64,000 nt of DNA, taken from assembly GCA_044222005.1 (NCBI GenBank), contig JBGANY010000004.1, positions 89,632-153,631 on the forward strand, read 5' to 3'. The translations under genes were made by a program, and so were the position numbers. This DNA is from Methylotenera_A sp044222005. Lineage in GTDB: Bacteria; Pseudomonadota; Gammaproteobacteria; Burkholderiales; Methylophilaceae. Each line of letters starts with the position of its first letter. Position 1 is the stretch's first letter. Under the pieces are notes generated by a model. The model was not told the origin of the DNA. It worked only from the letters and a program-made list of their open reading frames with translations, and did not search any database. Shown here one piece after another: positions 1 to 8,758 of the stretch.

Positions 1-252
1 GTGCCGCAAACTGCAGTCTTAACAGGTGAGCAAGGCAAATTTGTGTATGTGGCCAACGAGAAAAACGAAGCAACGATGCGGCCTGTGGTGGTGGGTGAAT
101 GGAAGGGTAAAGACTGGATTATTCTGGAAGGCTTAAAGGCCAATGACAAGGTGATTGTAGATAATTTAATCAAATTGCGCCCGAATGCACCTGTAGCGCC
201 ACATGCTCTGGGATCAGTTCCCAGCTTGCATCCTGGAGCATCTGCTAAATAG
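1..252 (+). CDS. RND efflux periplasmic adaptor (MFP/AcrA-like), C-terminal end only
   Basis: The window opens inside this gene; only the last 83 codons are present. The visible part has the C-terminal membrane-proximal domain pattern of AcrA/MexA adaptors: a strand pair around FVYVANEKNEATMRPV, then the WIILEGLKANDKVIVDN segment, then a low-complexity tail. The adaptor bridges the inner-membrane pump and outer-membrane channel. It is followed after 35 bp by an AcrB-type pump and then an OprM-type channel, a complete efflux operon order. The true start lies upstream of the window, so the GTG at position 1 should not be read as the start. Confidence 0.85.
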   Translation: MPQTAVLTGEQGKFVYVANEKNEATMRPVVVGEWKGKDWIILEGLKANDKVIVDNLIKLRPNAPVAPHALGSVPSLHPGASAK

Positions 253-287
253 CTGAGAATAATCAATAATGATTAAATTTTTAAGCC

Positions 288-3200
288 ATGATTAAGTTTT
301 TTATAACCCGCCCCATTTTTGCTGGCGTTTTATCTATCATCATTGTATTGGCGGGCGCAGCCGCTGCACTTAAGCTGCCTATTGCGCAGTACCCGGAAAT
401 CGCCCCGCCAACCGTGACGATTACTGCGGTTTACCCCGGCGCGAGCGCAGAGACACTCTCTAAAACCGTGGCTGCGCCGATAGAAGAGCAGCTAAGCGGT
501 GTCGAGCGCTTGCTGTATTTCAATTCGAGTGCGGATTCCAGCGGCACGCTGACGATTACCGCCACGTTTGAAGTGGGCACCAATATCGACCAGGCGACCT
601 TTAACGTGAGTAACCGCGTCAACATTGCTACGCCGCGCTTGCCGGACGAGGTGCGGCGCAACGGGTTGATTGTTCAAAAAAAATCCAACGATATTCTGCT
701 GGTGGTGATGCTGACGTCGGAGGACAAAAAACACGACAGGCTGTTTTTAAGCAACTACGCGACGCTGAATGTGCTGGATGAACTGAAACGCGTGCAAGGT
801 GTGGGTGATGTGCTGATATTTGGCGGACAGGATTACGCCATGCGCGTGTGGTTGCGGCCTGACCGCATGGCGCAGCTGGGCGTGACGACCACCGATATTG
901 CGCAGGCGATTCAATCGCAAAACGCGCAATATGCAGCGGGCAAAATTGGCCAGGATCCTGCGCCAAATGACCAGCAAATCGTATATACCGTCACCGCCAA
1001 AGGGCGTTTGCTGGAGCCGGAACAGTTCGGCAATATCATTATTAAGGCAGACGGACCGCGCGGTATTCTGTACCTGAAGGATGTGGCACGTATTGAGCTG
1101 GGGGCGCAAAACTATAACGTGCGCTCAGCGCTGGATGGCACGACCGGTGTGGCGATCCCGATTTTCCTGCAAACAGGTTCCAATGCGCTGGAAACTGCAA
1201 ACAACATCAAGCTGAAAATGGCAGAGCTGAAACAGCGCTTTCCAAAAGGCATGCAATTCAGCATTCCTTACGATACCAGCGACTTTGTAAAGGCAACGAT
1301 TGAAGAAGTTTTCAAAACGCTGGGCGAGGCCCTGGTGCTGGTGGTGCTGGTGGTGTATCTATTCCTGCAGAGCTGGCGCGCAACGCTGATCCCCATTATC
1401 GCGGTGCCAATTTCGCTGATCGGTACTTTCGCTGGCTTATATTTGCTCGGCTTCAGCATTAATCTGCTGACGCTTTTTGCCATGATTCTGGCAATTGGCA
1501 TTGTGGTGGATGATGCGATTGTGGTGCTGGAAAACATCGAACGCCTGATGACTGAAGAAGGCCTCAAGCCGATGGAAGCCGCAATCAAATCCATGCGGCA
1601 AGTTTCCGCCGCCGTGGTGGCGATCGTGATGGTGCTATGCGCGGTGTTTATTCCGGTGGCGTTTCTGGGCGGCATTGCCGGTGCGCTGTATCGGCAGTTT
1701 GCCGTCACCGTGGCGATTGCGGTAGTGATTTCCGGGGTGGTGGCGCTTACGCTGACTCCCGCTTTGTGTGCGATTTTATTGAGGAATGTGCACCAGAAAT
1801 CCGCGTTCTTTAACGCATTTAATCAAGGTTTCCATAAACTTACGCATTTTTATACGCGCGTTGTGGATTTAACGTTGCACCATAGAATTATCGGCACAGT
1901 TGTGTTTGCTGTGATTATCGCCTTATGCGCCATATTGCTCAACCGCGTGCCCAATAGCTTTGTGCCGGCTGAAGATCAGGGTTATGTCATCACGGCGGTG
2001 ATTATGCCGGATGGCGCGACCCTGAATCGCACCGAGAAAACCACGGAGGCGGTGCGTAAGGGCATTGCGCAAGACCCGGCAGTGGCACATGAATTTGCGG
2101 TGATTGGTTTCGATTTGATTGGCGGAGGCAACAAAACCAGCGCAGCGACCATGTTTGTGCGGCTGAAAGACTGGGAAGAGCGTACGACCACCGCCGAGCA
2201 GATTGTAGGTAAACTGTTTGGCTTCGGGATGGGCCAGCCGGATGGTATAGCCATTGCGTTTAATCCACCCGCCATTCGCGGATTGGGCAGCGCCGGCGGT
2301 TTTGAGGTCTATGTGCAAAGCCGTATTGACACTGATCCGCAAAAACTCGCGGCCGTGTTGAACAGTTTTGTCGACACGCTGCGTGCCAATCCGAAGCTCA
2401 CAGGAATTAACACCTTTTTCCGGCCCACCGTTCCGCAGTTGTATATTGAGGTGGATGAAGCTAAAGCCTTATCTTTGGGCGTGCCAATCTCTGATATTTA
2501 CGCCACTTTGCAAAGCACTATGGGGCAGCTTTATGTAAATGATTTCAACAAATCCGGCCGTACATATAAAGTACAGCTGCAGGCCGAACCGCAATTCCGC
2601 ATGCAGCCTGAAGATATCGGCAAAGTGTATGTGCGCAGCAAGGCGGGCGCCATGATTCCACTGTCATCATTAAGCAAAGTGAGCAGTATCATCGGTGCCG
2701 AGCAACTGGAGCGCTATAACGGCCTGTTATCTGCAAAGATACTCGGCAGCGGTGCATCTGGCGTGAGTTCCGGCGATGCGATCGAGTTGGTTGAAAAGCT
2801 GGCAAAAGAAACCTTGCCGGAAGGCTACCAGATCGCCTGGACAGGCCAGGCCTATCAGGAAAAGCGCACAGGTTCCGCCGCGCTGTTCGCTTTCAGTTTT
2901 GCTATTATCATGGTGTTCCTGATTTTGGCCGCACAGTTCGAAACCTGGGCGCTGCCGCTCGCCGTTATCATGGCGGTACCCTTTGCGCTGGCTGGTGCAC
3001 TGATAGCCGTGTTTGTGCGCGGCATGCCGAACGACATTTACTTTCAAATCGGGCTCATCACATTAATCGGGCTGGCGGCTAAAAATGCCATTCTGATTGT
3101 GGAATTTGCCAGCCAGAAAATGGAAGAAGGCATGCCTCTGCTGCAGGCTGCGGTTGAGGCGGCACGGTTACGGTTCAGGCCAATCGTCATGACCTCGATG

Positions 3201-3416
3201 GCTTTCGTGTTGGGTATCACGCCGCTGCTGGTGGCCACTGGCGCGGGCTCTGCCGCCCGCCGCAGCATGGGTACAGGCGTGTTTGGCGGCATGTTGCTGG
3301 CGACCTTTGTTGCCACAATTTTTATTCCGCTGTTCTTCTCATGGCTGTCCGGAAAAACCGTGCATCGTCATCATGTCGGTGACGATAGCTCGCAGCAAAA
3401 AGAGGCGGCAACATGA
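288..3416 (+). CDS. RND multidrug efflux permease, AcrB/MexB (HAE1) family
   Basis: A 1042-residue inner-membrane proton/drug antiporter, the usual length for AcrB. The N-terminus (FFITRPIFAGVLSIIIVLAG) is the first of 12 membrane segments. The paired aspartates of the proton relay are visible in GIVVDDAIVVLENIER near residue 410. The second half repeats the fold, with GLAAKNAILIVEFA near residue 930. The periplasmic porter loops lie between helices 1-2 and 7-8. The stop overlaps the start of the outer-membrane channel gene by 4 bp, implying translational coupling. Substrates cannot be read from the sequence; solvents, dyes and antibiotics are typical for the family. The first bases of the gene are preceded by a near copy of themselves (269-283), which makes the start region look duplicated. 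Confidence 0.95.
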   Translation: MIKFFITRPIFAGVLSIIIVLAGAAAALKLPIAQYPEIAPPTVTITAVYPGASAETLSKTVAAPIEEQLSGVERLLYFNSSADSSGTLTITATFEVGTNIDQATFNVSNRVNIATPRLPDEVRRNGLIVQKKSNDILLVVMLTSEDKKHDRLFLSNYATLNVLDELKRVQGVGDVLIFGGQDYAMRVWLRPDRMAQLGVTTTDIAQAIQSQNAQYAAGKIGQDPAPNDQQIVYTVTAKGRLLEPEQFGNIIIKADGPRGILYLKDVARIELGAQNYNVRSALDGTTGVAIPIFLQTGSNALETANNIKLKMAELKQRFPKGMQFSIPYDTSDFVKATIEEVFKTLGEALVLVVLVVYLFLQSWRATLIPIIAVPISLIGTFAGLYLLGFSINLLTLFAMILAIGIVVDDAIVVLENIERLMTEEGLKPMEAAIKSMRQVSAAVVAIVMVLCAVFIPVAFLGGIAGALYRQFAVTVAIAVVISGVVALTLTPALCAILLRNVHQKSAFFNAFNQGFHKLTHFYTRVVDLTLHHRIIGTVVFAVIIALCAILLNRVPNSFVPAEDQGYVITAVIMPDGATLNRTEKTTEAVRKGIAQDPAVAHEFAVIGFDLIGGGNKTSAATMFVRLKDWEERTTTAEQIVGKLFGFGMGQPDGIAIAFNPPAIRGLGSAGGFEVYVQSRIDTDPQKLAAVLNSFVDTLRANPKLTGINTFFRPTVPQLYIEVDEAKALSLGVPISDIYATLQSTMGQLYVNDFNKSGRTYKVQLQAEPQFRMQPEDIGKVYVRSKAGAMIPLSSLSKVSSIIGAEQLERYNGLLSAKILGSGASGVSSGDAIELVEKLAKETLPEGYQIAWTGQAYQEKRTGSAALFAFSFAIIMVFLILAAQFETWALPLAVIMAVPFALAGALIAVFVRGMPNDIYFQIGLITLIGLAAKNAILIVEFASQKMEEGMPLLQAAVEAARLRFRPIVMTSMAFVLGITPLLVATGAGSAARRSMGTGVFGGMLLATFVATIFIPLFFSWLSGKTVHRHHVGDDSSQQKEAAT

Positions 3417-4846
3417 AAAATTTGAGCCTGTTGCTAGTATTGTTTTTGGTCGCTTGTAAGGCTGTCGGCCCAGATTACAAGCGTGCTGAGCCCAATTTGC
3501 CTGCTAAATATAGCGAGGAGGATACTGTTTCAAATGCATCGAATGATGTGATGAAGCAGTGGCAAAGAAAGTGGTGGCAACATTATCAGGACGAAAAACT
3601 GAATGAATTGGTTGATCTCACCCTTAAAAACAACACCAATATTCAGCTCGCGGTTGCGCGTATTGAAGAAGCCGATGCGAGCATGCGCGAAGTCGGCGCC
3701 TATCTGTTGCCGGAGATTGATTTTTCTACCAAAGCTGAGCGCAACAAGGTCACAGAACTCGGGCCATTTCCTACCTTTACATCGCCGATTCGTAACAATT
3801 ACACCATCGGACTTAACACCACCTATGAAATTGACTTCTGGGGCAGGCTGAAGCGTAATAAAGAAGCGGCGAAGGCGAATGCCCTGGCGACGCGAAACGC
3901 CAAAGAAACCGTCGAACTTTCGCTGACAGGCCTGGTTGCCAGCAACTATTTGCAATTGCGTGGTTTGGATGCACAAATCGCGGTCACCAAAGACAACCAG
4001 AAAAGCCGTAAAGAAGCGCTTGGCTTGAATCAGAGGCGACTTGCGGGCGGTGTGGCGAGCGCGCTGGAAGTGAGCCAGGCTGAGGTGGCGGTGAGCAATT
4101 TAGAGGCGCAGTTGATTGAGCTAACAAGGTTGCGTGCGATAAGCCAGCATCAGCTTGCGGTACTGACCGGCGTGCTGGATTTGAAGCTAGAAGCCGCGGA
4201 TATCCGTACCTTACCGGTTCCGCCCACCCCGCCTGCTGGCTTGCCTTCCGCATTACTGGAAAATCGCCCGGATATTCGCCAGGCCGAGCAAGCGCTGATA
4301 GCAGAAAATGCCAGAATCGGCATCGCTAAAGCTGCGCTGTATCCAAGCATTACCCTGACCGGCAGCTATGGCGGCGAAAGTCTGGAACTCAGTGATTTGT
4401 TAAAAACGGCTGCACGTGTCTGGACATTGGGAATCGGGCTGGATTTACCGATATTCGATTCCGGCAGGCGCCAGTCCCGTGTGGAGCAAGCTACGGCCAG
4501 GCAAAAACAAACTTTGGCGCAGTACCAATCGGCGATACAAGGTGCATTCAGAGAAGTGAATGATGCGCTCGTCACGAGGCGCTTAAATACTGAACGCGAG
4601 CAAAGCCTGCTGCAAAGCGAAGCGTCTGCCAAGAAGGCACTTTCAGTGGCTGAGAACCGCTATAAATCAGGCTATTCAGCCTATCTGGAAGTGCTGGACG
4701 CGCAGCGTGTACATAACGAGGCTTCGCTCGCGGTGATCCAAGCCAGGCAAGCGAATCTTTTAGCCACGGTGGAGTTGTTTAAAGTGCTGGGCGGCGACTG
4801 GAAAGGTGAAAGTTTGGCGGACCAAACACTTCAATCCAATCATTAA
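3413..4846 (+). CDS. Outer-membrane efflux channel lipoprotein (OprM/NodT family)
   Basis: A 477-residue TolC-like exit duct for the RND pump. The N-terminus is a lipoprotein signal with the lipobox cysteine in LVACKAVGPDY, the NodT/OprM hallmark. Two OEP repeats follow, roughly residues 60-245 and 270-460, with conserved YEIDFWGRLKR in the first and LPIFDSGRRQSRVEQA in the second. Its ATG overlaps the stop of the pump gene. Its TAA overlaps the stop of the convergent downstream gene in a shared TTAA, leaving no room for a separate terminator. Confidence 0.93.
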   Translation: MKNLSLLLVLFLVACKAVGPDYKRAEPNLPAKYSEEDTVSNASNDVMKQWQRKWWQHYQDEKLNELVDLTLKNNTNIQLAVARIEEADASMREVGAYLLPEIDFSTKAERNKVTELGPFPTFTSPIRNNYTIGLNTTYEIDFWGRLKRNKEAAKANALATRNAKETVELSLTGLVASNYLQLRGLDAQIAVTKDNQKSRKEALGLNQRRLAGGVASALEVSQAEVAVSNLEAQLIELTRLRAISQHQLAVLTGVLDLKLEAADIRTLPVPPTPPAGLPSALLENRPDIRQAEQALIAENARIGIAKAALYPSITLTGSYGGESLELSDLLKTAARVWTLGIGLDLPIFDSGRRQSRVEQATARQKQTLAQYQSAIQGAFREVNDALVTRRLNTEREQSLLQSEASAKKALSVAENRYKSGYSAYLEVLDAQRVHNEASLAVIQARQANLLATVELFKVLGGDWKGESLADQTLQSNH

Positions 4847-6546
4847 ACCGGAAAAGCGACCTTGACCCAGTCATCGCGGGATTCAATGGGTTCGCCAAGC
4901 AGGACGTGCTTGGTTGAACCATTCATGCTAATGCTGTAGTGGCTGTTGGTGCGGTAGTTGATTTTGGGCAGTATCATCATCGAGGCGTCTGACAGCCCGG
5001 CTTCGATTGGCAGATAAATGCCTGAGAACAAGCCAATATCCACTGTGGGGGCCGCGTTTTTTGCACCACTTTCAGCGCGGGGTTCGATCACCGATTCGGT
5101 ATGGACGTAGGTTTCGTTGGCGCGTATCTGGCGTAACTGCACCCAGGTCGGGTGATTTGAGATGGTCTGGATGCCTACTCTCAGCTGGCTGCCCTGCGTC
5201 GGCTTGACCGATCTGATCATACCAAGAATGAGCTTGTTATAGTCTTCATCTACGACCAATCCAATCAGTTTATCCGGCCTGGCCAGGATATTGGCGTACT
5301 TGTTGACACGTGTCCCCATGCCGCGCGGGCTTTCATCAGTGATGATCCAGGTGTCGAGCGAGCCGCTATTGGCGGAAAGGCTGCTGCCTTGTTTTAATAC
5401 GGTATGCGCTCTTATTCGTTCTTCCAGGGATGCACCGTTATGCGATAACCGCAATCCGCTGCTGATCTGATTTGCCTGATGCACCTGGTTACAAATGTTG
5501 GCGATACCGGCGGTAACTTTAGCCATTTTTGAACTTGCTTGCCGTTTGGTTTTGCGGCGCTGCCTGACGTAACCGTTCTTTTTCCATTCCTCGAGTAGAA
5601 TCCTGAGCGTTTCATTCAGTTTTTTTGCATTTTCGATTTTTGCGAAAGCCAGACTTTGAGGAATTTCTCCGCGGTCTGACACGGTGATCGCCACAGATAG
5701 TTGTTTTTCCAGCTCATCCAGCTCCCAATAGCGGTAACTGTCGTTAGGCACAAAATCGCGCATGCGCTTTGCAGGCGCATCTTTTTCCAGATCGATGTAA
5801 AACAGATATTGCTCAGGTGTGGATTTGTTGCTGATATACGCGCGCGTAAGCAGGGCGTTTATAACGCGTGTTGCGATTTCAAGATGGTATTTCTGCATGC
5901 TCGCTTGCCCCAGCTGCCCCAGCATACATATTTGCACATAACAGGCTGCAAGCGTGGTCGAAGGAGAAAAGTCAAACAGTTCCACCGGATTATTCAATAG
6001 CATGTGCTGCGCGGCAATCTGATACAGCACATTGATTTGCTGCCATACTTTCGCCGGCGGATTGCTCTGGCTGAACATGCGCCATTTGACCATATTGAAG
6101 GCGGTGTATAGCGCGCGTGCGATCAGCAGCATGGGCGTTTTACCTTCCAGCCTGATACTGCTTTCGGGCTGTGCCTGGCCGGCATTAAATACTTTTTCGA
6201 TGACTTTAAGATGGAAAATATAGGATTGCCGGCAGTAGTTATAACAGGTTTCGCAGATGTTATTTTCCAGCTCAGGTTTCATGTTCTCCACGTTGGAAAA
6301 CTGTGTAGACAATCTTTCCAGGCGTGCTTGATTGAGCGCCTCGACTTCGAAAATCAAATCGAGTTGCTGTTGTAGGCCCAGCGCATCTTCATCACCGGCC
6401 TGGTTGAGTATAAGGGTCAGCTGTTTGTTGGCAAACTGCAATGCTGTCAGGTCATCCATTTCCTCCAGATCGCCCAGCCAGGCCATGCGCTTGCTGGTTT
6501 TTTTTATGGAAGTCGGGCCGAACAGGTGTTGGAAAATATTTATCAT
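4843..6546 (-). CDS. Conserved hypothetical protein with PilZ-like C-terminal motif
   Basis: A 567-residue soluble protein that I do not recognise as a named family. The N-terminal 330 residues are helical and rich in Gln, Leu and Glu, with a Cys pair (ICETCYNYC) near residue 97. A basic stretch (RRKTKR) near residue 330 is followed about 70 residues later by TDESPRGMG, which fits the D-x-S-x-x-G half of a PilZ c-di-GMP site; the canonical R-x-x-x-R half is not convincing. I start it at the ATG at 6546; an in-frame TTG lies 6 bp upstream and neither has a strong ribosome site. c-di-GMP binding is inference only, made a little more likely by the GGDEF gene and flagellar genes in the window. 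Confidence 0.6.
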   Translation of the reverse strand: MINIFQHLFGPTSIKKTSKRMAWLGDLEEMDDLTALQFANKQLTLILNQAGDEDALGLQQQLDLIFEVEALNQARLERLSTQFSNVENMKPELENNICETCYNYCRQSYIFHLKVIEKVFNAGQAQPESSIRLEGKTPMLLIARALYTAFNMVKWRMFSQSNPPAKVWQQINVLYQIAAQHMLLNNPVELFDFSPSTTLAACYVQICMLGQLGQASMQKYHLEIATRVINALLTRAYISNKSTPEQYLFYIDLEKDAPAKRMRDFVPNDSYRYWELDELEKQLSVAITVSDRGEIPQSLAFAKIENAKKLNETLRILLEEWKKNGYVRQRRKTKRQASSKMAKVTAGIANICNQVHQANQISSGLRLSHNGASLEERIRAHTVLKQGSSLSANSGSLDTWIITDESPRGMGTRVNKYANILARPDKLIGLVVDEDYNKLILGMIRSVKPTQGSQLRVGIQTISNHPTWVQLRQIRANETYVHTESVIEPRAESGAKNAAPTVDIGLFSGIYLPIEAGLSDASMMILPKINYRTNSHYSISMNGSTKHVLLGEPIESRDDWVKVAFPV

Positions 6547-6643
6547 CAGCAAGAAAACTAATTTGGAATGGCGATTTTAATCAAACTAAATGTAATTAGT
6601 GAAAATATAATAATAAATCATTGAATAATCAAGCTTAATTTAA

Positions 6644-6914
6644 GGAAGCACGGAATAAGTCTCCATGAACCGCGTTGCGAATAAATTTGTGATGATTGCG
6701 AGGCGTGCGACGCAAGTCGTAGTTATTCTACAAAGCCAAGGAGCACAACAAAGCAAGCACGCAAATTTAACGCAACCCTATGGCACAGGGCTTTGCAGGC
6801 GGTCTGCGGTGTTGCGCGGCTCGTGAAGGAAATGACCATTCAGCTTCGCCAGGCGTCTTGCATCCCATCCTGCAAAGCCACTGTCGCGGTCATGAGGACT
6901 TATTCCGTGCTTCC
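6644..6914. mobile_element. IS5-type MITE with TTAA flanks
   Basis: A 271-bp non-coding element bounded by inverted repeats. The left arm at 6640-6668 and right arm at 6890-6918 match at 27 of 29 positions when one is reverse-complemented. Each arm starts with TTAA, which fits the YTAR target duplicated by IS5-group transposases, leaving GGAAGCACGGAATAAG as the element end. No open frame of useful size lies inside, so it would need a transposase in trans. It fills the 440-bp gap between the PilZ-like gene and gltX and ends 77 bp before the gltX start, so it may affect gltX expression. The family assignment is inference from the termini. Confidence 0.6.
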
Positions 6915-6991
6915 TTAATCATGTTGTTGGCGATTAAGCGATTATGATTGCATGGTAAAATTAAGCCTTTTCAGTTAAAAGTAAATCTCAC

Positions 6992-8386
6992 ATGACAGTT
7001 CGTACACGTTTTGCGCCTAGTCCTACCGGATTTTTGCACATCGGAGGCGCACGCACCGCGCTATTTTCATGGGCTTATGCCAAAAAGCATCATGGCCAAT
7101 TTATTTTGCGTATCGAAGATACCGACGTAGAGCGTTCCACCCCGCAGGCAGTGCAGGCTATTCTGGATGGCATGCATTGGCTGGGTTTGGATTACGACGA
7201 AGGCCCGTTCTATCAGATGCAGCGCATGGATATCTACAAAAAAGTCATCCAAAGCATGCTGGATAATGGTACGGCCTATTATTGCTACTGCAGCAAAGAA
7301 GAACTGGAAGCACTGCGCGAAAGCCAGATGCAGCAAGGCCTGAAGCCGCGTTACGATGGCAGGTGGCGGCCAGAAGCTGGCAAAACGCTTCCTGCGGTTC
7401 CGCAGGATATTCCGCCGGTAGTGCGCTTCAAAAATCCGCAAACGGGTATAGTGGCCTGGGATGATCTAGTAAAAGGGCGCATCGAAATCGCCAATGCGGA
7501 GCTGGATGATCTGATTATCGCCCGCGCAGATGGCACGCCGACCTACAACTTTTGCGTGGTGGTGGATGACTGGGAAATGGCCATCACGCAAGTGATTCGC
7601 GGCGATGACCATGTCAACAATACGCCGCGCCAGATCAATATGCTGCAGGCGCTTGGTGCCACGGTTCCGCAATATGCGCATTTATCCATGATTCTAGGGG
7701 ATGACGGACAGAAACTATCCAAGCGTCATGGCGCCGTGAGTGTAATGCAATATCATGAAGATGGCTATTTACCAGAAGCTGTCTTGAATTATCTGGCGCG
7801 TTTGGGCTGGAGCCATGGCGATGCGGAAATTTTTACTATGCAGCAGTTTTGTGAATGGTTCGATCTGGATCATATTACGCCATCCGCTGCACAATTTAAT
7901 ACCGAAAAACTCAATTGGCTGAATGCGCATTACATTAAGGAGGCCAATATTGACGTGCTTGCAGACGATATTGCCAGCCGGCTGAAAAAGCTGGACGTTG
8001 TCGCGCAGGCGCAACCAAAATTGCAGGACGTGCTGGCTTTATACCGTGAGCGCGCTAATAATCTGAATCAATTGGCACGCGATGTTGCCTATTTTTATAC
8101 TTTGCCGCAAGTCAGTGCAGAAGATGTTGCAAAGCATATTACACCTGAAATTATGCCAGCAGTTCAATCACTTAGCCAGAATCTGGCGCAGATTAACTGG
8201 TCAGCAGAGGCAATACACGAGGCGATTAATGCAGTCGTGACGCAATATCAACTCAAGTTTCCAAAAGTGGCCATGCCGCTGCGTGTGATGCTGACGGGTA
8301 TTGCGCAATCGCCCAGTATCGACCAGGTAATGGCGTTGCTGGGGCAAAAGGAAGCGCTTAGCAGAATACAAAATTACATCCGATAA
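6992..8386 (+). CDS. gltX: Glutamyl-tRNA synthetase
   Basis: A 464-residue class I aminoacyl-tRNA synthetase that charges tRNA-Glu. The HIGH signature is present as FAPSPTGFLHIGG at residues 7-19 and the KMSKS loop as KLSKRHG near residue 238. The length is normal for a bacterial GluRS. The ATG at 6992 is fixed by the conserved MTVRTRFAPSP start. It stands alone between the MITE and hfq. Confidence 0.97.
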   Translation: MTVRTRFAPSPTGFLHIGGARTALFSWAYAKKHHGQFILRIEDTDVERSTPQAVQAILDGMHWLGLDYDEGPFYQMQRMDIYKKVIQSMLDNGTAYYCYCSKEELEALRESQMQQGLKPRYDGRWRPEAGKTLPAVPQDIPPVVRFKNPQTGIVAWDDLVKGRIEIANAELDDLIIARADGTPTYNFCVVVDDWEMAITQVIRGDDHVNNTPRQINMLQALGATVPQYAHLSMILGDDGQKLSKRHGAVSVMQYHEDGYLPEAVLNYLARLGWSHGDAEIFTMQQFCEWFDLDHITPSAAQFNTEKLNWLNAHYIKEANIDVLADDIASRLKKLDVVAQAQPKLQDVLALYRERANNLNQLARDVAYFYTLPQVSAEDVAKHITPEIMPAVQSLSQNLAQINWSAEAIHEAINAVVTQYQLKFPKVAMPLRVMLTGIAQSPSIDQVMALLGQKEALSRIQNYIR

Positions 8387-8414
8387 TTTTTTATCAGGCA
8401 CTTGAAAAGCGAAC

Positions 8415-8459
8415 AAAAAGGCGCAATCATAGTCATATGCAGGGTAGAATGCGCTTTTA
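8415..8459 (+). terminator. Possible terminator after gltX
   Basis: An AAAAGGCGCA arm and a TGCGCTTTT arm can pair with one bulged G and end in four Ts. It lies 29 bp behind gltX and 60 bp ahead of hfq. The loop is long (about 22 nt), so it may be a weak or partial terminator. Confidence 0.35.
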
Positions 8460-8515
8460 CTAATAATATTCAGGCAAAGCCACTCCAATTTTATTAAAAC
8501 TACAAGGAGCACAAC

Positions 8516-8755
8516 ATGAACAACAAAGGACAAATGCTGCAGGATCCATTCCTAAACGCTCTCAGAAAAGAACACGTACAGGTGTCCATCTATTTGGTGA
8601 ACGGTATCAAGCTGCAAGGACAGGTTGATTCTTTTGATCAATACGTGATTCTACTTAAAAATACCGTAACCCAGATGGTGTATAAGCACGCCATTTCTAC
8701 TATTGTGCCAGCGCGTGCGGTGAGCATGCCGTTGCCTGAGCATTTGGAAGAATAA
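8516..8755 (+). CDS. hfq: RNA chaperone Hfq
   Basis: A 79-residue Sm-like protein that forms a hexamer and pairs small RNAs with mRNAs. Sm1 is seen in DPFLNALRKEHVQVSIYLVNGIKLQG in part, and Sm2 in the conserved VYKHAISTIVP segment. The start is supported by an AAGGAG ribosome site 7 bp upstream. It is followed after 3 bp by hflX, the arrangement seen throughout proteobacteria. Confidence 0.97.
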   Translation: MNNKGQMLQDPFLNALRKEHVQVSIYLVNGIKLQGQVDSFDQYVILLKNTVTQMVYKHAISTIVPARAVSMPLPEHLEE

Positions 8756-8758
8756 AGC

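Noticed and set aside
1268..1708. A 146-codon minus-strand frame opposite the RND pump
   Set aside because: Low-complexity Thr/Ser/Ile composition is a shadow of membrane-helix codons in the pump gene.
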